A stretch of 64,000 nt of DNA from Gammaproteobacteria bacterium (GCA_003247835.1 QJYB01000102.1:1-64000); one strand, 5' to 3'. Shown: positions 16,697 through 25,759, counted from the stretch's first letter. The notes: generated by a model not told the origin, from the letters alone. A program made the numbers and translations.

Positions 16697-17896
16697 TCAG
16701 GCGACAATTCCCTCGGCGCGCAGTCCGGAAATCTCGGCCGCACTGAAGCCGCACTCCGCGAGCACTTCGTCCGTGTGTTCACCGAGCGCCGGAGAGTTGC
16801 GGAACAGGCCTGCCGGTGTGCCGTAGAAACGCCCGGCTGGCCGCGGCTGGCGCATGGCGCCACCGTGACTGTGCTCGAACGTTTCCAGCGCACCCATGGC
16901 GCTGATCTGCGGATCGCTGACCACCCCATCGCGGTCGTTGATCTCCGCATAGGGAACGTCATTTGCCTCGAGCCGCTCGCAGATCTCGCGGGTGGTGAAA
17001 GCGAGGTAGGCCTCGTTCAGCAGCGTCTGCAGAAGCTCGCGGTTCTCGCGCCTCGAGGCGGGCGAATCGAAGCGGGGGTCGCCCCACAGGTTGTCGATGT
17101 TCAGCGCCCGGAAAGTGCCTTCCCACTCCGCCGCCTTGACGGGCATCACGGCGACATAGCCGTCGGCCGTCTGCCGCACGAAGGTGGAATGATCGAGGTT
17201 GGGTACGGCCTCGACGTCGTCGCCCAGGAAGCTGTAGTTGAACATGCCGTCGGGCCAGATGAAGTTGAGCGCTGCGTCCAGCATGGTCAGCTCGATCCGC
17301 TGACCCCGTCCGGTACGCTCCCGGGCAAACAGAGCAGCGCAGATGATCTGGGCTGCGTTCAGGGAGGTCACCTTGTCGCAGATGAGCGTATTCACCATCT
17401 GCGGCCGGCCTTCCTCCGGTCCCGCCTGCAGCGCGGCGACCCCGGAGACCGCCTGGATTACAGCGTCGTAGACTCTCCGCTTGGCGTAGGGTCCGGTACT
17501 GCCCATGCCGTTGATGGAAGCGTAGACCAGGCCGGGGTTGGATGCGTTGAAGGTCTCGTAGCCGAGACCGAGCCGGTCCATGACGCCGGGGCGGAAGTTC
17601 TCCGCTACCACGTCGGCGCCGTCGATGAGTCGCCGCAGGATGGCACGGCCCTTCTCCGACCGGGCGTCCACCACCAGGGACCGCTTGTTACGGTTCATCA
17701 TGGCGAACGCGGCGGCCACACCGTTCCTTGCCGGTGCGCCACGCCGCATGAGGTCGCCGTCGGCGGGCTCGATCTTGATCACGTCCGCACCCTGATCACC
17801 CAGGATTGCCGTGGCGATGGGTCCGGAGTAGATGGCGGTGAAGTCGATGATGCGGACTCCGGCCAGGGGTCCGCTGGTGGTCGCGGGCGATGTCAT
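16697..17896 (-). CDS. CaiB/BaiF (type III) CoA-transferase, copy 2
   Basis: 399 residues from ATG 17896. The N-terminal 'LAGVRIIDFTAIYSGPIATAILGDQGADVIKIEP', read in two halves, 'VVAENFRPGVMDRLGLGYE' and 'ASINGMGSTGPYAKRRVYD' place it in the class III CoA-transferases. The helix bearing the catalytic acid reads TMLDAALN, with the canonical Asp. It sits 25 bases downstream of the globin-like gene on the same strand and converges with the GST gene across 30 bases. The copies in this window differ throughout, so they are old paralogues rather than recent duplicates. Substrate unknown. Confidence 0.87.
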   Translation of the reverse strand: MTSPATTSGPLAGVRIIDFTAIYSGPIATAILGDQGADVIKIEPADGDLMRRGAPARNGVAAAFAMMNRNKRSLVVDARSEKGRAILRRLIDGADVVAENFRPGVMDRLGLGYETFNASNPGLVYASINGMGSTGPYAKRRVYDAVIQAVSGVAALQAGPEEGRPQMVNTLICDKVTSLNAAQIICAALFARERTGRGQRIELTMLDAALNFIWPDGMFNYSFLGDDVEAVPNLDHSTFVRQTADGYVAVMPVKAAEWEGTFRALNIDNLWGDPRFDSPASRRENRELLQTLLNEAYLAFTTREICERLEANDVPYAEINDRDGVVSDPQISAMGALETFEHSHGGAMRQPRPAGRFYGTPAGLFRNSPALGEHTDEVLAECGFSAAEISGLRAEGIVA

Positions 17897-17921
17897 GTTG
17901 CGCTCTCCCTCAAGTGCCGCA

Positions 17922-18317
17922 TCAGCTGGCCGCGGCCTCGATCTGTGACAGCAGGTAAGCGATCCGGGATCTGAAGGCAGAGTCCATTGCCGGAGTGAGT
18001 GAACCGTTGAGGATCTCTGCTACCTCCTCGTGGACCGCAGCGAGCAGGTTCTCGTACATGTACTGCTCCACGCCGTAGGCCTTGTGGGCGTCGGTCTCGA
18101 ACTCGAGATAGCTCGCAAGCTCGGCTTCGCCGGGCTCCATGAGCAGCAGCAGGACCTGAGCCATCATGCGCCCGCGCATGTACTCGTCGGTGTGATCCAT
18201 GAGCGCGCGGGAGCCGCTGCAGCGGGCGAAGTAACGCGTGAACACGGCCTCGGTGATGTCACCGGCGCGGTCGGCAGCGAGCGCCATGGCCTCGCTGATC
18301 ATCTCGGAGTCACTCAT
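17922..18317 (-). CDS. Globin-like protein
   Basis: 131 residues from ATG 18317, all predicted helix. The spacing and the segment 'ETDAHKAYGVEQYMYENLL' match the F-helix/FG corner of bacterial globins, where a proximal His is followed by '.YGV...Y'. The preceding helix (MRGRMMAQVLLLLM) would be the E-helix, with no His at the distal position. A haem-binding oxygen or NO sensor, or a redox-inert relative, are all possible. The gene is upstream of CaiB/BaiF copy 2, probably in the same transcript, and divergent from the alpha/beta hydrolase gene. The assignment rests on pattern only. Confidence 0.55.
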   Translation of the reverse strand: MSDSEMISEAMALAADRAGDITEAVFTRYFARCSGSRALMDHTDEYMRGRMMAQVLLLLMEPGEAELASYLEFETDAHKAYGVEQYMYENLLAAVHEEVAEILNGSLTPAMDSAFRSRIAYLLSQIEAAAS

Positions 18318-18404
18318 CCCGTTCCCCTGTATTTGCTACCCGCGTGACCAGCCCGGGCTTCGGTTATTCTCACGACATTATCCACGAGAACAGCGGGGGT
18401 GCGT

Positions 18405-19670
18405 ATGGCGGAAATCCTCAACCGGCTCCGTGCGGCACTGGAGGCCGCGGCGGAGCGGGGTAATCGGCTGCCCGGGATCCGTCAGCGTGATCTGGCCGGT
18501 GACTGGCTCATCCGCTTCGAATCCGAGGATGGCGCGCTGGGGCTCGACAACCGAGCCGGCAGCCTGCAGGTGACGGCCGACCCTCCGGCGGGCACGGTGC
18601 AGCTCCGCGCAGCCGCGGAGGACTGGGGCCGGTTTCTGTCGGAAGATCCGGCGCCGGGTTATCAGACCCTGCACGCCATGGTGATGTCGGGCGTGCTGCG
18701 CCTGTCCGGCGACACGCTGGTCTACCACCGTCAGCTGCTGGCGCTGGAGATGATGCTGCACCGGCTCAGACTGCCGGAGGCGCCAGACGATCCGGCGTCG
18801 AAACCACCGGTGGTGGAGCCCATCACCGGTCGGTACCTGAACCTGACGTTCGATGGTCAGCGCCAGCGGGTCTATTTCGAGGAGGCCGGGCAGGGAATAC
18901 CGCTGGTCTGTCTGCATACGGCGGGTGCGGACGGCCGGCAGTACCGGGGACTGCTCAATGACGCTGCAGTGACGGACCGGTACCGGGTCATCGTCTTCGA
19001 TCTGCCGCAGCACGGGAAGTCGTCGCTAGCCCCGGGTCATTGCGGCGACCTCTGGGTGCTCACCACGGACAAGTACGTCCGCTTCGTCATGGCCATTGTG
19101 GACGCGCTGGATCTCGTGCAGCCGGTTGTCATGGGTTGCTCCATCGGCGGCCGTGCCGTGCTGCACCTGGCGCTGCTGCACGGTCACCGGTTCCGGTCCG
19201 CCATCGGTCTGCAGTCGGCGCTTTACGCCGACAGCGGCGGCGAGGATCTGAGCGGGCAGACGGCATCGCCGCTGTTCCGGACGGACACCAACGGTGCGGA
19301 AATCGGTGCAGCCTGGGTGGCCGCTATCACGGCACCGAACTCGCCACCTGCCGATCGCTGGGAAACGCTCTGGTACTACATGCAGGGTGGCCCCGGGGTG
19401 TTTGCCGGCGACCTGTACTACTACTTCGAGGACGGTGACCTGAGAAACCGGATCAACAGCCGGGAGGCCTTCGACACCTGCCCGCTGTACCTGCTGACTG
19501 GCGAGTACGATCTGTCGGCCACACCGGCCATGACCGCCGAGGTGGCGGAGGTCACAGGCGCCCGTCACTTCGAGGTGATGCGTGGACTCGGGCACTTCCC
19601 GATGTCCGAGGATTACGGACGGTTTCGTGAGTATCTGCTGCCCATCCTCGAACAGATTGAAAAAGATTAA
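18405..19670 (+). CDS. SCP2-like domain fused to alpha/beta hydrolase
   Basis: 421 residues from ATG 18405 (GGGGG ribosome site 6 bases before; a GTG at 18399 is the alternative). The first ~125 residues read as an SCP2/sterol-carrier fold: 'GDWLIRFESEDGALGLDNRAG', read in two halves, then a lipid-pocket strand pattern. The rest is an alpha/beta hydrolase: oxyanion loop 'PLVCLHTAGADGRQY', nucleophile elbow GCSIGG with Ser246, an acid in 'LLTGEYD' and the His in 'GLGHFPMSED'. The fusion suggests that a hydrophobic ester or thioester is handed from the SCP2 pocket to the esterase. No signal peptide, so it is cytoplasmic. An AT-rich stretch follows directly at its stop. Confidence 0.8.
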   Translation: MAEILNRLRAALEAAAERGNRLPGIRQRDLAGDWLIRFESEDGALGLDNRAGSLQVTADPPAGTVQLRAAAEDWGRFLSEDPAPGYQTLHAMVMSGVLRLSGDTLVYHRQLLALEMMLHRLRLPEAPDDPASKPPVVEPITGRYLNLTFDGQRQRVYFEEAGQGIPLVCLHTAGADGRQYRGLLNDAAVTDRYRVIVFDLPQHGKSSLAPGHCGDLWVLTTDKYVRFVMAIVDALDLVQPVVMGCSIGGRAVLHLALLHGHRFRSAIGLQSALYADSGGEDLSGQTASPLFRTDTNGAEIGAAWVAAITAPNSPPADRWETLWYYMQGGPGVFAGDLYYYFEDGDLRNRINSREAFDTCPLYLLTGEYDLSATPAMTAEVAEVTGARHFEVMRGLGHFPMSEDYGRFREYLLPILEQIEKD

Positions 19671-19678
19671 TTAAGTCA

Positions 19679-21073
19679 ATGATAAATAATAAAAAAATAT
19701 GTAGAACATTTTGGAAGATGGGCACCCTGATGCTCAACTTCCTGGCCGTCAGCGTGGTAGCGCAGTCGGCACCCCTGTCGCGGCCGGACGATCTGGCTGC
19801 GCTGGTCGGGGCAGTGAGTGCCGCGCGGATCGAGGCGGACATCAGGCGTCTGGTGGGCTTCGGCACGCGGCACACGCTCTCGGACACCACCTCCGACGTG
19901 CGCGGTATCGGTGCTGCCCGGCGCTGGATCGAGAGCGAATTCCGTCGCATCTCGGCGACCTGCGGCGACTGTCTGGAGGTCGTCACGCAGAGCGAGGTCG
20001 TGCAGGGAGAGCGGATTCCGGTTCCTACCGAAGTCGTCAACGTGATCGCCGTGCTGCGCGGCCGTAGTGATCCCGATCGCTATGTGATCATGAGCGGCGA
20101 TATCGACTCCCGGGTTTCGGATCCGCTGGATGGGGAGTCGGATTCGCCAGGTGCCAACGACAACGCGAGCGGCATGGCCGGCGTGCTGGAGGCGGCCCGC
20201 GTGCTGTCGGCGCACAGTTTTCCTGCCTCCATAGTCTTCGCGGGGCTCTCGGGTGAGGAGCAGGGTCTTTACGGTGGGCGGATCATGGCGGATGCCATCC
20301 GTGCTGCCGGCTGGCAGGTGGAGGCCGTGCTCAACAACGACATGATCGGCAACATCGAGGGCGTCAACGGTGTCATCGACAATACCACCGCACGGGTGTT
20401 CTCTGAAGGCACCCGGGCCACGGAGACGCCCGCGGAGGCCAGGTTACGCCGGTTCACGGGCGGCGAGGTGGATTCCGCCTCCCGGAACGTGGCCCGTTTC
20501 GTCGACGCGATGGCGGATGCGTACCTGCCCAATCTGGACGTGATGATGATCTACCGACTCGATCGCTTCGGTCGGGGTGGGCACCACCGGCCGTTCAACG
20601 AAGCCGGTTATCCGGCGGTGCGGATCATGGAAACCAATGAGAACTACCACCGGCAGCACCAGGATGTGCGCGTCGAGGACGGTATTCGTTACGGCGACGT
20701 GATCGAAGGTGTGAATTTCGACTACGCCGCGAAGCTCACGGCGCTCAACGTGATTACGCTGGCCGCCATGGCCAGCGCGCCGGCGCCGCCGGCTGACGTC
20801 GCCATCGAAGGCGCGGTGGAACCCAGCACGCGGCTCAAGTGGACGCGGGTGCCGGGGGCGGTGGGCTATTGCGTGCACTGGCGACTCACCACCTCGCCGG
20901 TGTGGACCCACAAGCGCTGGGTGGGCGATGTGACGGAGGCGCTGCTCGAGAACATCGTCATCGACAACTACTTCTTCGGCGTCTCGTCGGTCTCGGCAGC
21001 AGCATTCGAGAGCCCCGTGGTCTTTCCGGGTCCGGCCGGTGCCATGGGATTGCCGGTATCGTCAGGGAACTGA
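19679..21073 (+). CDS. M28-family peptidase-like exported protein with C-terminal FnIII-like domain
   Basis: 464 residues from ATG 19679; an internal ATG at 19718 with GGAAG before it is an equally good start and leaves a compact signal peptide (MGTLMLNFLAVSVVAQSAP). The M28 zinc-exopeptidase core has GANDNASG (Asp161), GEEQGLYGG and NNDMIGN, with a late His in 'GGHHRPFNEAGYPAVRI'. The first zinc ligand of M28, normally His in a G-H-x-D-S motif, is Asp141 here (SGDIDSR). The last ~85 residues look like a fibronectin-III strand domain. Probably periplasmic or secreted. It may still bind zinc through Asp, or be inactive. The next gene starts 11 bases on. Confidence 0.8.
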   Translation: MINNKKICRTFWKMGTLMLNFLAVSVVAQSAPLSRPDDLAALVGAVSAARIEADIRRLVGFGTRHTLSDTTSDVRGIGAARRWIESEFRRISATCGDCLEVVTQSEVVQGERIPVPTEVVNVIAVLRGRSDPDRYVIMSGDIDSRVSDPLDGESDSPGANDNASGMAGVLEAARVLSAHSFPASIVFAGLSGEEQGLYGGRIMADAIRAAGWQVEAVLNNDMIGNIEGVNGVIDNTTARVFSEGTRATETPAEARLRRFTGGEVDSASRNVARFVDAMADAYLPNLDVMMIYRLDRFGRGGHHRPFNEAGYPAVRIMETNENYHRQHQDVRVEDGIRYGDVIEGVNFDYAAKLTALNVITLAAMASAPAPPADVAIEGAVEPSTRLKWTRVPGAVGYCVHWRLTTSPVWTHKRWVGDVTEALLENIVIDNYFFGVSSVSAAAFESPVVFPGPAGAMGLPVSSGN

Positions 21074-21084
21074 CCGGATCTGAC

Positions 21085-21933
21085 GTGCGCATCGCCAGTT
21101 ACAACGTTCAGAACCTGCTGGACGAGGGTCAGATACGGCTCGCCGGTGGTGTGGCAAAAACCGACCAGCAGCTGCATGCGCTGGCAGGCACCATCGCCGA
21201 GTTGCGCGCCGACGTCCTGCTGCTGCAGGAGGTGGGCAGCGATGCCGTGCTCGACGCGCTGAATGAGCGGTTGCCGGCGCCGTATCCGTATCTGAGCGCA
21301 CCGGAGGGCAACAGCCGAAGGGGCATTCACCTTGCGATCCTGAGTCGGGAGCCGTTCGAGTTGACGTCTCATCGGCAAGCCGTGCTCACCGGCGAGGACG
21401 GCGAGGTACTGACCGAGTACGAGACGGAGGCGGATGCGCACGCGGGTCGGGCGAGCCCGGTTCGGTTTCAGCGTGATCTCATGCTTGCGGAGCTGCTGCT
21501 CGATGACGCGGAACCGCTGGCCTTCTTCAACGTGCACCTGAAGTCGAAGACCAACCTGCCGTGGAAGCAGCGGGCGGCGGACGTGATCCGGGCCGCAGAG
21601 GTCCGTCACTTGGTCCACACGGTCCGAGACTACCTCCATACGTACGCCGGCCGGGGGCTCATCCTCGCGGGCGATTTCAACGACACGCGCTCGAGCGACG
21701 TGCTCTCACCGCTGTTCGATCTGCCGCTGTCGGATCCCATGGGCGAGTCGCTGGCGAGAACCGGACGCAATCCTTCGACCTACTGGCCGAAGCGGCGTAT
21801 GCGCCTCGACTTCATCCTGCTGTCACCTGTCGTGCGCGAGTGGATGGTGAAGGACAGCGCCAGGATACATGCCAGTCAGCGCGCCCGGCGCGCCTCGGAT
21901 CACTATCCGATCTCAGTCGACCTGCTGCTGTAG
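21085..21933 (+). CDS. Endonuclease/exonuclease/phosphatase-fold protein
   Basis: 282 residues from GTG 21085, the first start that leaves the family's opening strand 'RIASYNVQNLL' intact. It contains 'DVLLLQEVGS' (metal-binding Glu), 'FFNVHLKSK', 'LAGDFND' and the closing 'RRASDHYPISVDLLL' with the catalytic Asp-His pair, so all DNase I-like catalytic positions are present. No signal peptide at this start. Members cleave phosphodiesters of nucleic acids, sphingomyelin or inositol lipids, and the exact substrate is open. It lies 11 bases behind the M28 gene and probably shares its transcript. The longer frame from 20839 overlaps that gene and was rejected. Confidence 0.82.
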   Translation: MRIASYNVQNLLDEGQIRLAGGVAKTDQQLHALAGTIAELRADVLLLQEVGSDAVLDALNERLPAPYPYLSAPEGNSRRGIHLAILSREPFELTSHRQAVLTGEDGEVLTEYETEADAHAGRASPVRFQRDLMLAELLLDDAEPLAFFNVHLKSKTNLPWKQRAADVIRAAEVRHLVHTVRDYLHTYAGRGLILAGDFNDTRSSDVLSPLFDLPLSDPMGESLARTGRNPSTYWPKRRMRLDFILLSPVVREWMVKDSARIHASQRARRASDHYPISVDLLL

Positions 21934-21959
21934 ATCGGTCGTTCGCGGCTACCGCAAGC

Positions 21960-21988
21960 TCGACAGGTGGGCGGGGTTCCGTTATACG
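21960..21988 (+). promoter_or_regulatory. Candidate sigma-70 promoter for the SRPBCC gene
   Basis: TCGACA (21960-21965) and TATACG (21983-21988) are separated by exactly 17 bases, 40 bases upstream of the ATG at 22029. A good GGGGAGG ribosome site lies between. Candidate from pattern only. Confidence 0.4.
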
Positions 21989-22028
21989 GCGTGGGACAGT
22001 TCTCAACTCGACCAGGGGAGGTAACACC

Positions 22029-22445
22029 ATGACGGTCGTCAAGGTAGTGGAAGACATCAAGGGACCGGCCGACAAAGTCTGGGCGGCTATCAGCGACTTC
22101 GGTAACGTCAGGGTCGGTGGTCCGGTTACGTCCGTCGACATCGAGGGGAAGGGCGTGGGCATGGTCCGGACCATCGGCATGGGCGGTGGCCGCGTCATCG
22201 AGCGGCTGGATCGGCACGACTCGAGTGCGCGGGTGTTCTCCTACTCCATCGTCAATGACGACTGCCCGCTGCCGGTCTCCGGTTACTCGTCCACCGTGAC
22301 CGTCACCGACAAGGGTGATGGCACAACCACGGTGGACTGGACGGGGACCTTCGAGCCGAAGGGCAGCGAGGCGGAAGCCTCCACCATCGTCGAAGGCATC
22401 TACCGCGGCGGCATTGCCCGTGCCCGGAAAGCCGTAGGGGGCTGA
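22029..22445 (+). CDS. SRPBCC (polyketide cyclase/START-like) family protein
   Basis: 138 residues from ATG 22029 with a strong GGGGAGG site. It starts 'VVEDIKGPADKVWAAISDFGN', read in two halves, the first strand and helix of the helix-grip fold, continues with 'GGPVTSVDIEGKGVGMVR' and ends in the long C-terminal helix 'EASTIVEGIYRGGIARARK'. Such proteins bind hydrophobic ligands in a deep pocket and some act as cyclases or hydrolases. No catalytic residues can be named. It is a stand-alone gene with its own likely promoter and converges with the CBS gene. Confidence 0.8.
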   Translation: MTVVKVVEDIKGPADKVWAAISDFGNVRVGGPVTSVDIEGKGVGMVRTIGMGGGRVIERLDRHDSSARVFSYSIVNDDCPLPVSGYSSTVTVTDKGDGTTTVDWTGTFEPKGSEAEASTIVEGIYRGGIARARKAVGG

Positions 22446-22466
22446 ACACACCGAATGGATTTCCCG

Positions 22467-22949
22467 TCAGCGGATCGGTCGGGATTCCTTCTCCTGCTCG
22501 GACTCGCGCGAGATCAGGCCCACCAGATCGGACAGCGCCTCGGAGACCAGTTCGAGCGCGTCGTCCAGGGTGAGAATGCCTTCCAGACCACCGGCGGCGT
22601 TCACCACCGGCAGACGGCGGATACCGTGGCGCCGCATGTGGTGGAGTGCGTCCCAGAAGTCCGCATCCTCGTCGATGGTCTCGAGCGATCGCGTCATGAC
22701 GTCCGCCACGGTGATGGATTCCGGGTCCACGCCCTCGGCGAGGATTTCCAGCACCAGATCCCGATCCGTGACGAGACCCACGGGTCTGCGTTCCTCGTCC
22801 TCAGCGAGAATCACCAGATCGCCGACGTGACGCCGTCGCATGAGCCTGGCGGCTTCGGCGATGGTCGTATTGGCACCGGTGACCGCGACCTCGCGATTGC
22901 AGAGCGTTCCTACGGACATGAACCTTCCCACAAGCGATGAAACAGCCAT
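22467..22949 (-). CDS. Two-CBS-domain regulatory protein
   Basis: 160 residues from ATG 22949; ATG 22919, with GGGAAGG in front of it, is an alternative start that removes ten residues. Two CBS motifs are clear: 'ANTTIAEAARLMRRRHVGDLVI' read in two halves with 'VGLVTDRDLVLEIL', and 'MTRSLETIDEDADFWDALHHM' read likewise with 'RLPVVNAAGGLEGILTLDDAL'. CBS pairs bind adenosine nucleotides and serve as energy sensors. With the P-type ATPase gene upstream on the same strand (26 bases apart) it may tune ion transport, which is inference. Cytoplasmic, no other domain. Confidence 0.88.
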   Translation of the reverse strand: MAVSSLVGRFMSVGTLCNREVAVTGANTTIAEAARLMRRRHVGDLVILAEDEERRPVGLVTDRDLVLEILAEGVDPESITVADVMTRSLETIDEDADFWDALHHMRRHGIRRLPVVNAAGGLEGILTLDDALELVSEALSDLVGLISRESEQEKESRPIR

Positions 22950-22975
22950 CTTAGGCCGGTAATCGGCTGCTGCCT

Positions 22976-25675
22976 TTAAGTAGATTCCACGACACCGCGC
23001 AATCCGCGCCGGGCAAGCTTCTCCATCTCGACCACTATAAAGAGCGCCATACCCAGTGCCCCGATTCGAAGCCAGGTATCGGCAGAGAGGGGTCGGGACT
23101 CGAAGAGAGATTCGAAAGGCGGCGTGTAGACGAAGGCGAGCTGCAGAAAGGCGACGCCAATGATGGCGAGCAGTGCGATGCGGTTGCCGAACAGACCTTC
23201 GACAGAGACCGACGTCCGATTCAGGTGACGGGAAGATATCAGATAGACGGCTTCGAACAGCACCAGCAGACTGACCGCCGCGGTGCGGGCATACTCCAGG
23301 TTGCCTGTCGCGGCCTCGCGGGAAAACAACCAGGCGATGGCGGCCAGCATGAGCAGGCTGACGAAACCGGTTCGCCAGACCACCAGCGCCGACAGAAGCG
23401 GCGTCTGTGTGCTGCGCGGCGGTCCTTGCATGACCGAGGGATCCTGCGGTTCGAACGCAAGCGCGATCCCCAGGGTGACCGCCGTGATCATGTTGATCCA
23501 GAGAATCTGTACCGGAGTCATGGGCAGCTCGTAACCGGCCAGGATGGCCAGCGCGATCACCAGCGCCTCCGTCAGGCTGGTCGGCAGAAGAAACACGACA
23601 CTCTTTCTGATGCTCTGATAGATGTTCCTGCCCGCCGCCACGGCGCTGACGATTGTGGCAAAGTTGTCGTCGGTCAGGACCACCTCGGCGGCGTCCCGAG
23701 CCGCATGGGTGCCTTTCCGGCCCATGGCGATCCCCACGTCCGCGCGCTTCAGGGCCGGTGCATCGTTTACACCATCTCCGGTCATGGCCACCACGTGGCC
23801 CCTGGACTGCAGTGCGCTCACCAGGCGCAGCTTGTGTCGCGGTGACGTGCGGGCGAACACGTCGGTGGCTTCCGCCGCATCGGGGAGGGCGTCGTCATCG
23901 AGGCGGTCCAGGTCCTCGCCTGTCAGTACCTCCTCCTTCTGAAACAGCCCGAGCTCCCTGCCGATGGCCGCAGCCGTGTCCGCATGATCGCCGGTGACCA
24001 TCTTCACCCGGATTCCAGCGGAACGGCAGCGCCGGAGCGCGCCAGGGACCTCGGCTCGGGGTGGGTCCATGGTGCCGACGATGCCGAGCATAGTCAGTCG
24101 TCCGTGCAGCGCGCCGGCGGACAGCGTCCGTTCCGAAGCGGGAAGCTCGAGCTCGGCGAGCGCCAGTACCCGTTCTCCGGCCGCCGCGAGCCGGGAAGCC
24201 TCGGTAAGCCATCGTGACCGGTTCAACGGCGCCTCGCCTGCCGCCGTGCTCTCGCAGGTACACATATCGATCACCACTTCCGGTGCACCCTTCACGAACG
24301 CGACGTGCCGGGAGCTGTCGAGCCTATGCAGCGTCGCCATGAAGCGGAGTTCTGAATCGAACGGCAGGACATCGAGCCGCTCGGGATGGCCGGTCGCGTC
24401 TGTGGCAGAGAGACCGCCCTTGGCCGCGAGCACCGCAAGCGCACTTTCGGTGGGGTCGCCGCTGACCCGGTAGCCGGCGCTGGTGATCTCGAGCCTGGCA
24501 TCACTGCAGTTCAACGCTGCGAGCAGCAGGCGGTCAAGGGCGGGCGGTTGCCGCGGTTGAGAGGCGGAGCATGGCACCAGCTGCCCCGGTATCTCGTACC
24601 CGATGCCCGTGGTCTCGAAGCTGGCGTCGGCGAGCACGATGCTGCGCACCGTCATCTCGTTGGCCGTCAGCGTGCCGGTCTTGTCGGTGAGGATCATATC
24701 CACCTCGCCCAGCGTCTCCACGGCGGGCAGGCGGCGGACCACCGCGTGGCGGCGGCCCATGAGCTGAACACCGATGGCCAGGGTGATGGTGATGACGGGT
24801 GGCAGACCTTCCGGTATGGCGGCAACGGCAATGCTGACTGCCGCGATCAGCATGTCGGTGGCCGGATAGCCATGCACCACGTCGCCGAACAGCGCGATGG
24901 CGATGGCGGTCACCAGCACCAGCAGAGAAAGTCGCCGGGCAAATACATTGATCCGGTCGAGCAGCGGCGTGGTCAGACGTCGTATCGAGCGGAGCACGTC
25001 CGACACCTGGCCAAGCTCGGTCCGCTCGCCGGTGGCGAATACGACGGCCCGGGTCCAGCCCCGGGTGATCAGGGTGCCGGCGAAGAGAATGTTGCTGCGG
25101 TCGGGGAGCGCCACCGTACCGGTGAGCACGTCGGCCTCCTTCGGGGAAGGCACGGACTCTCCGGTCAGGCTGGACTGGTCTGCTTCCAGGTAACGGCTGG
25201 TCAGCACGCGTGCATCGGCCGGTACCCGGTCGCCGGCCTGGAGGACGACGATGTCGCCGGGAACCAGCTCGGCCGCGTCCACCTCCAGGGTATGGCCGTG
25301 GCGGACGACCACCGCGTTATGGCGCAGCAGGCTGCGGATTGCGAGCATCGCCTGCTCCGCCCGGCCTTCCTGCACGAATCCGACGAGCGCGTTGATCAGC
25401 ACTACCGCTCCGATCACAACCGTATCGACCCAGTGAGCGAGCATCGCGGTAAGGACGGCAGCGCCGAGCAGCACGTAGAGCAGGACGTTGTTGAACTGTC
25501 GCAACAGGCGTCGCCACGCGCCGGGCGGCCTGCCGGCTTCCAGCTCGTTGGGCCCGAAACGCGCCAGACGGTCTGCGGCGTCTGCGAGCGTCAGGCCATC
25601 CTCCCCCGTCCCGAGCGCATCGAGGCAGGCTCCGGAGGTCATCCGGTGCCAGTCGTGCTGCGGGATTGCATTCAT
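22976..25675 (-). CDS. P-type cation-transporting ATPase (CtpF/P2-like)
   Basis: 899 residues from ATG 25675, full length for the family. The phosphorylation site DKTGTLT has Asp331; 'TGES' of the actuator domain and 'GDGVNDAPALKRADVGIAMG' of the hinge are intact. The M4 motif reads AIPEGLPP, as in Ca2+-type (P2A) pumps. The M6 region 'LWINMITAVTLGIALAFEP' is that of the bacterial CtpF-like group, whose ion (Ca2+, Na+ or another) is uncertain. The N-terminal cation-ATPase domain is present (first ~70 residues). It is an inner-membrane pump with about ten helices and lies in line with the CBS gene. The large frame on the opposite strand is a shadow. Confidence 0.9.
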   Translation of the reverse strand: MNAIPQHDWHRMTSGACLDALGTGEDGLTLADAADRLARFGPNELEAGRPPGAWRRLLRQFNNVLLYVLLGAAVLTAMLAHWVDTVVIGAVVLINALVGFVQEGRAEQAMLAIRSLLRHNAVVVRHGHTLEVDAAELVPGDIVVLQAGDRVPADARVLTSRYLEADQSSLTGESVPSPKEADVLTGTVALPDRSNILFAGTLITRGWTRAVVFATGERTELGQVSDVLRSIRRLTTPLLDRINVFARRLSLLVLVTAIAIALFGDVVHGYPATDMLIAAVSIAVAAIPEGLPPVITITLAIGVQLMGRRHAVVRRLPAVETLGEVDMILTDKTGTLTANEMTVRSIVLADASFETTGIGYEIPGQLVPCSASQPRQPPALDRLLLAALNCSDARLEITSAGYRVSGDPTESALAVLAAKGGLSATDATGHPERLDVLPFDSELRFMATLHRLDSSRHVAFVKGAPEVVIDMCTCESTAAGEAPLNRSRWLTEASRLAAAGERVLALAELELPASERTLSAGALHGRLTMLGIVGTMDPPRAEVPGALRRCRSAGIRVKMVTGDHADTAAAIGRELGLFQKEEVLTGEDLDRLDDDALPDAAEATDVFARTSPRHKLRLVSALQSRGHVVAMTGDGVNDAPALKRADVGIAMGRKGTHAARDAAEVVLTDDNFATIVSAVAAGRNIYQSIRKSVVFLLPTSLTEALVIALAILAGYELPMTPVQILWINMITAVTLGIALAFEPQDPSVMQGPPRSTQTPLLSALVVWRTGFVSLLMLAAIAWLFSREAATGNLEYARTAAVSLLVLFEAVYLISSRHLNRTSVSVEGLFGNRIALLAIIGVAFLQLAFVYTPPFESLFESRPLSADTWLRIGALGMALFIVVEMEKLARRGLRGVVEST

Positions 25676-25759
25676 GCCGGAGAACGGGACTCCAGACGGT
25701 CGAAAGTGCGGAGCATCACGGTTTCCACCGGCAGGATCTCCTGTCGGTGGCTTTGTCCG

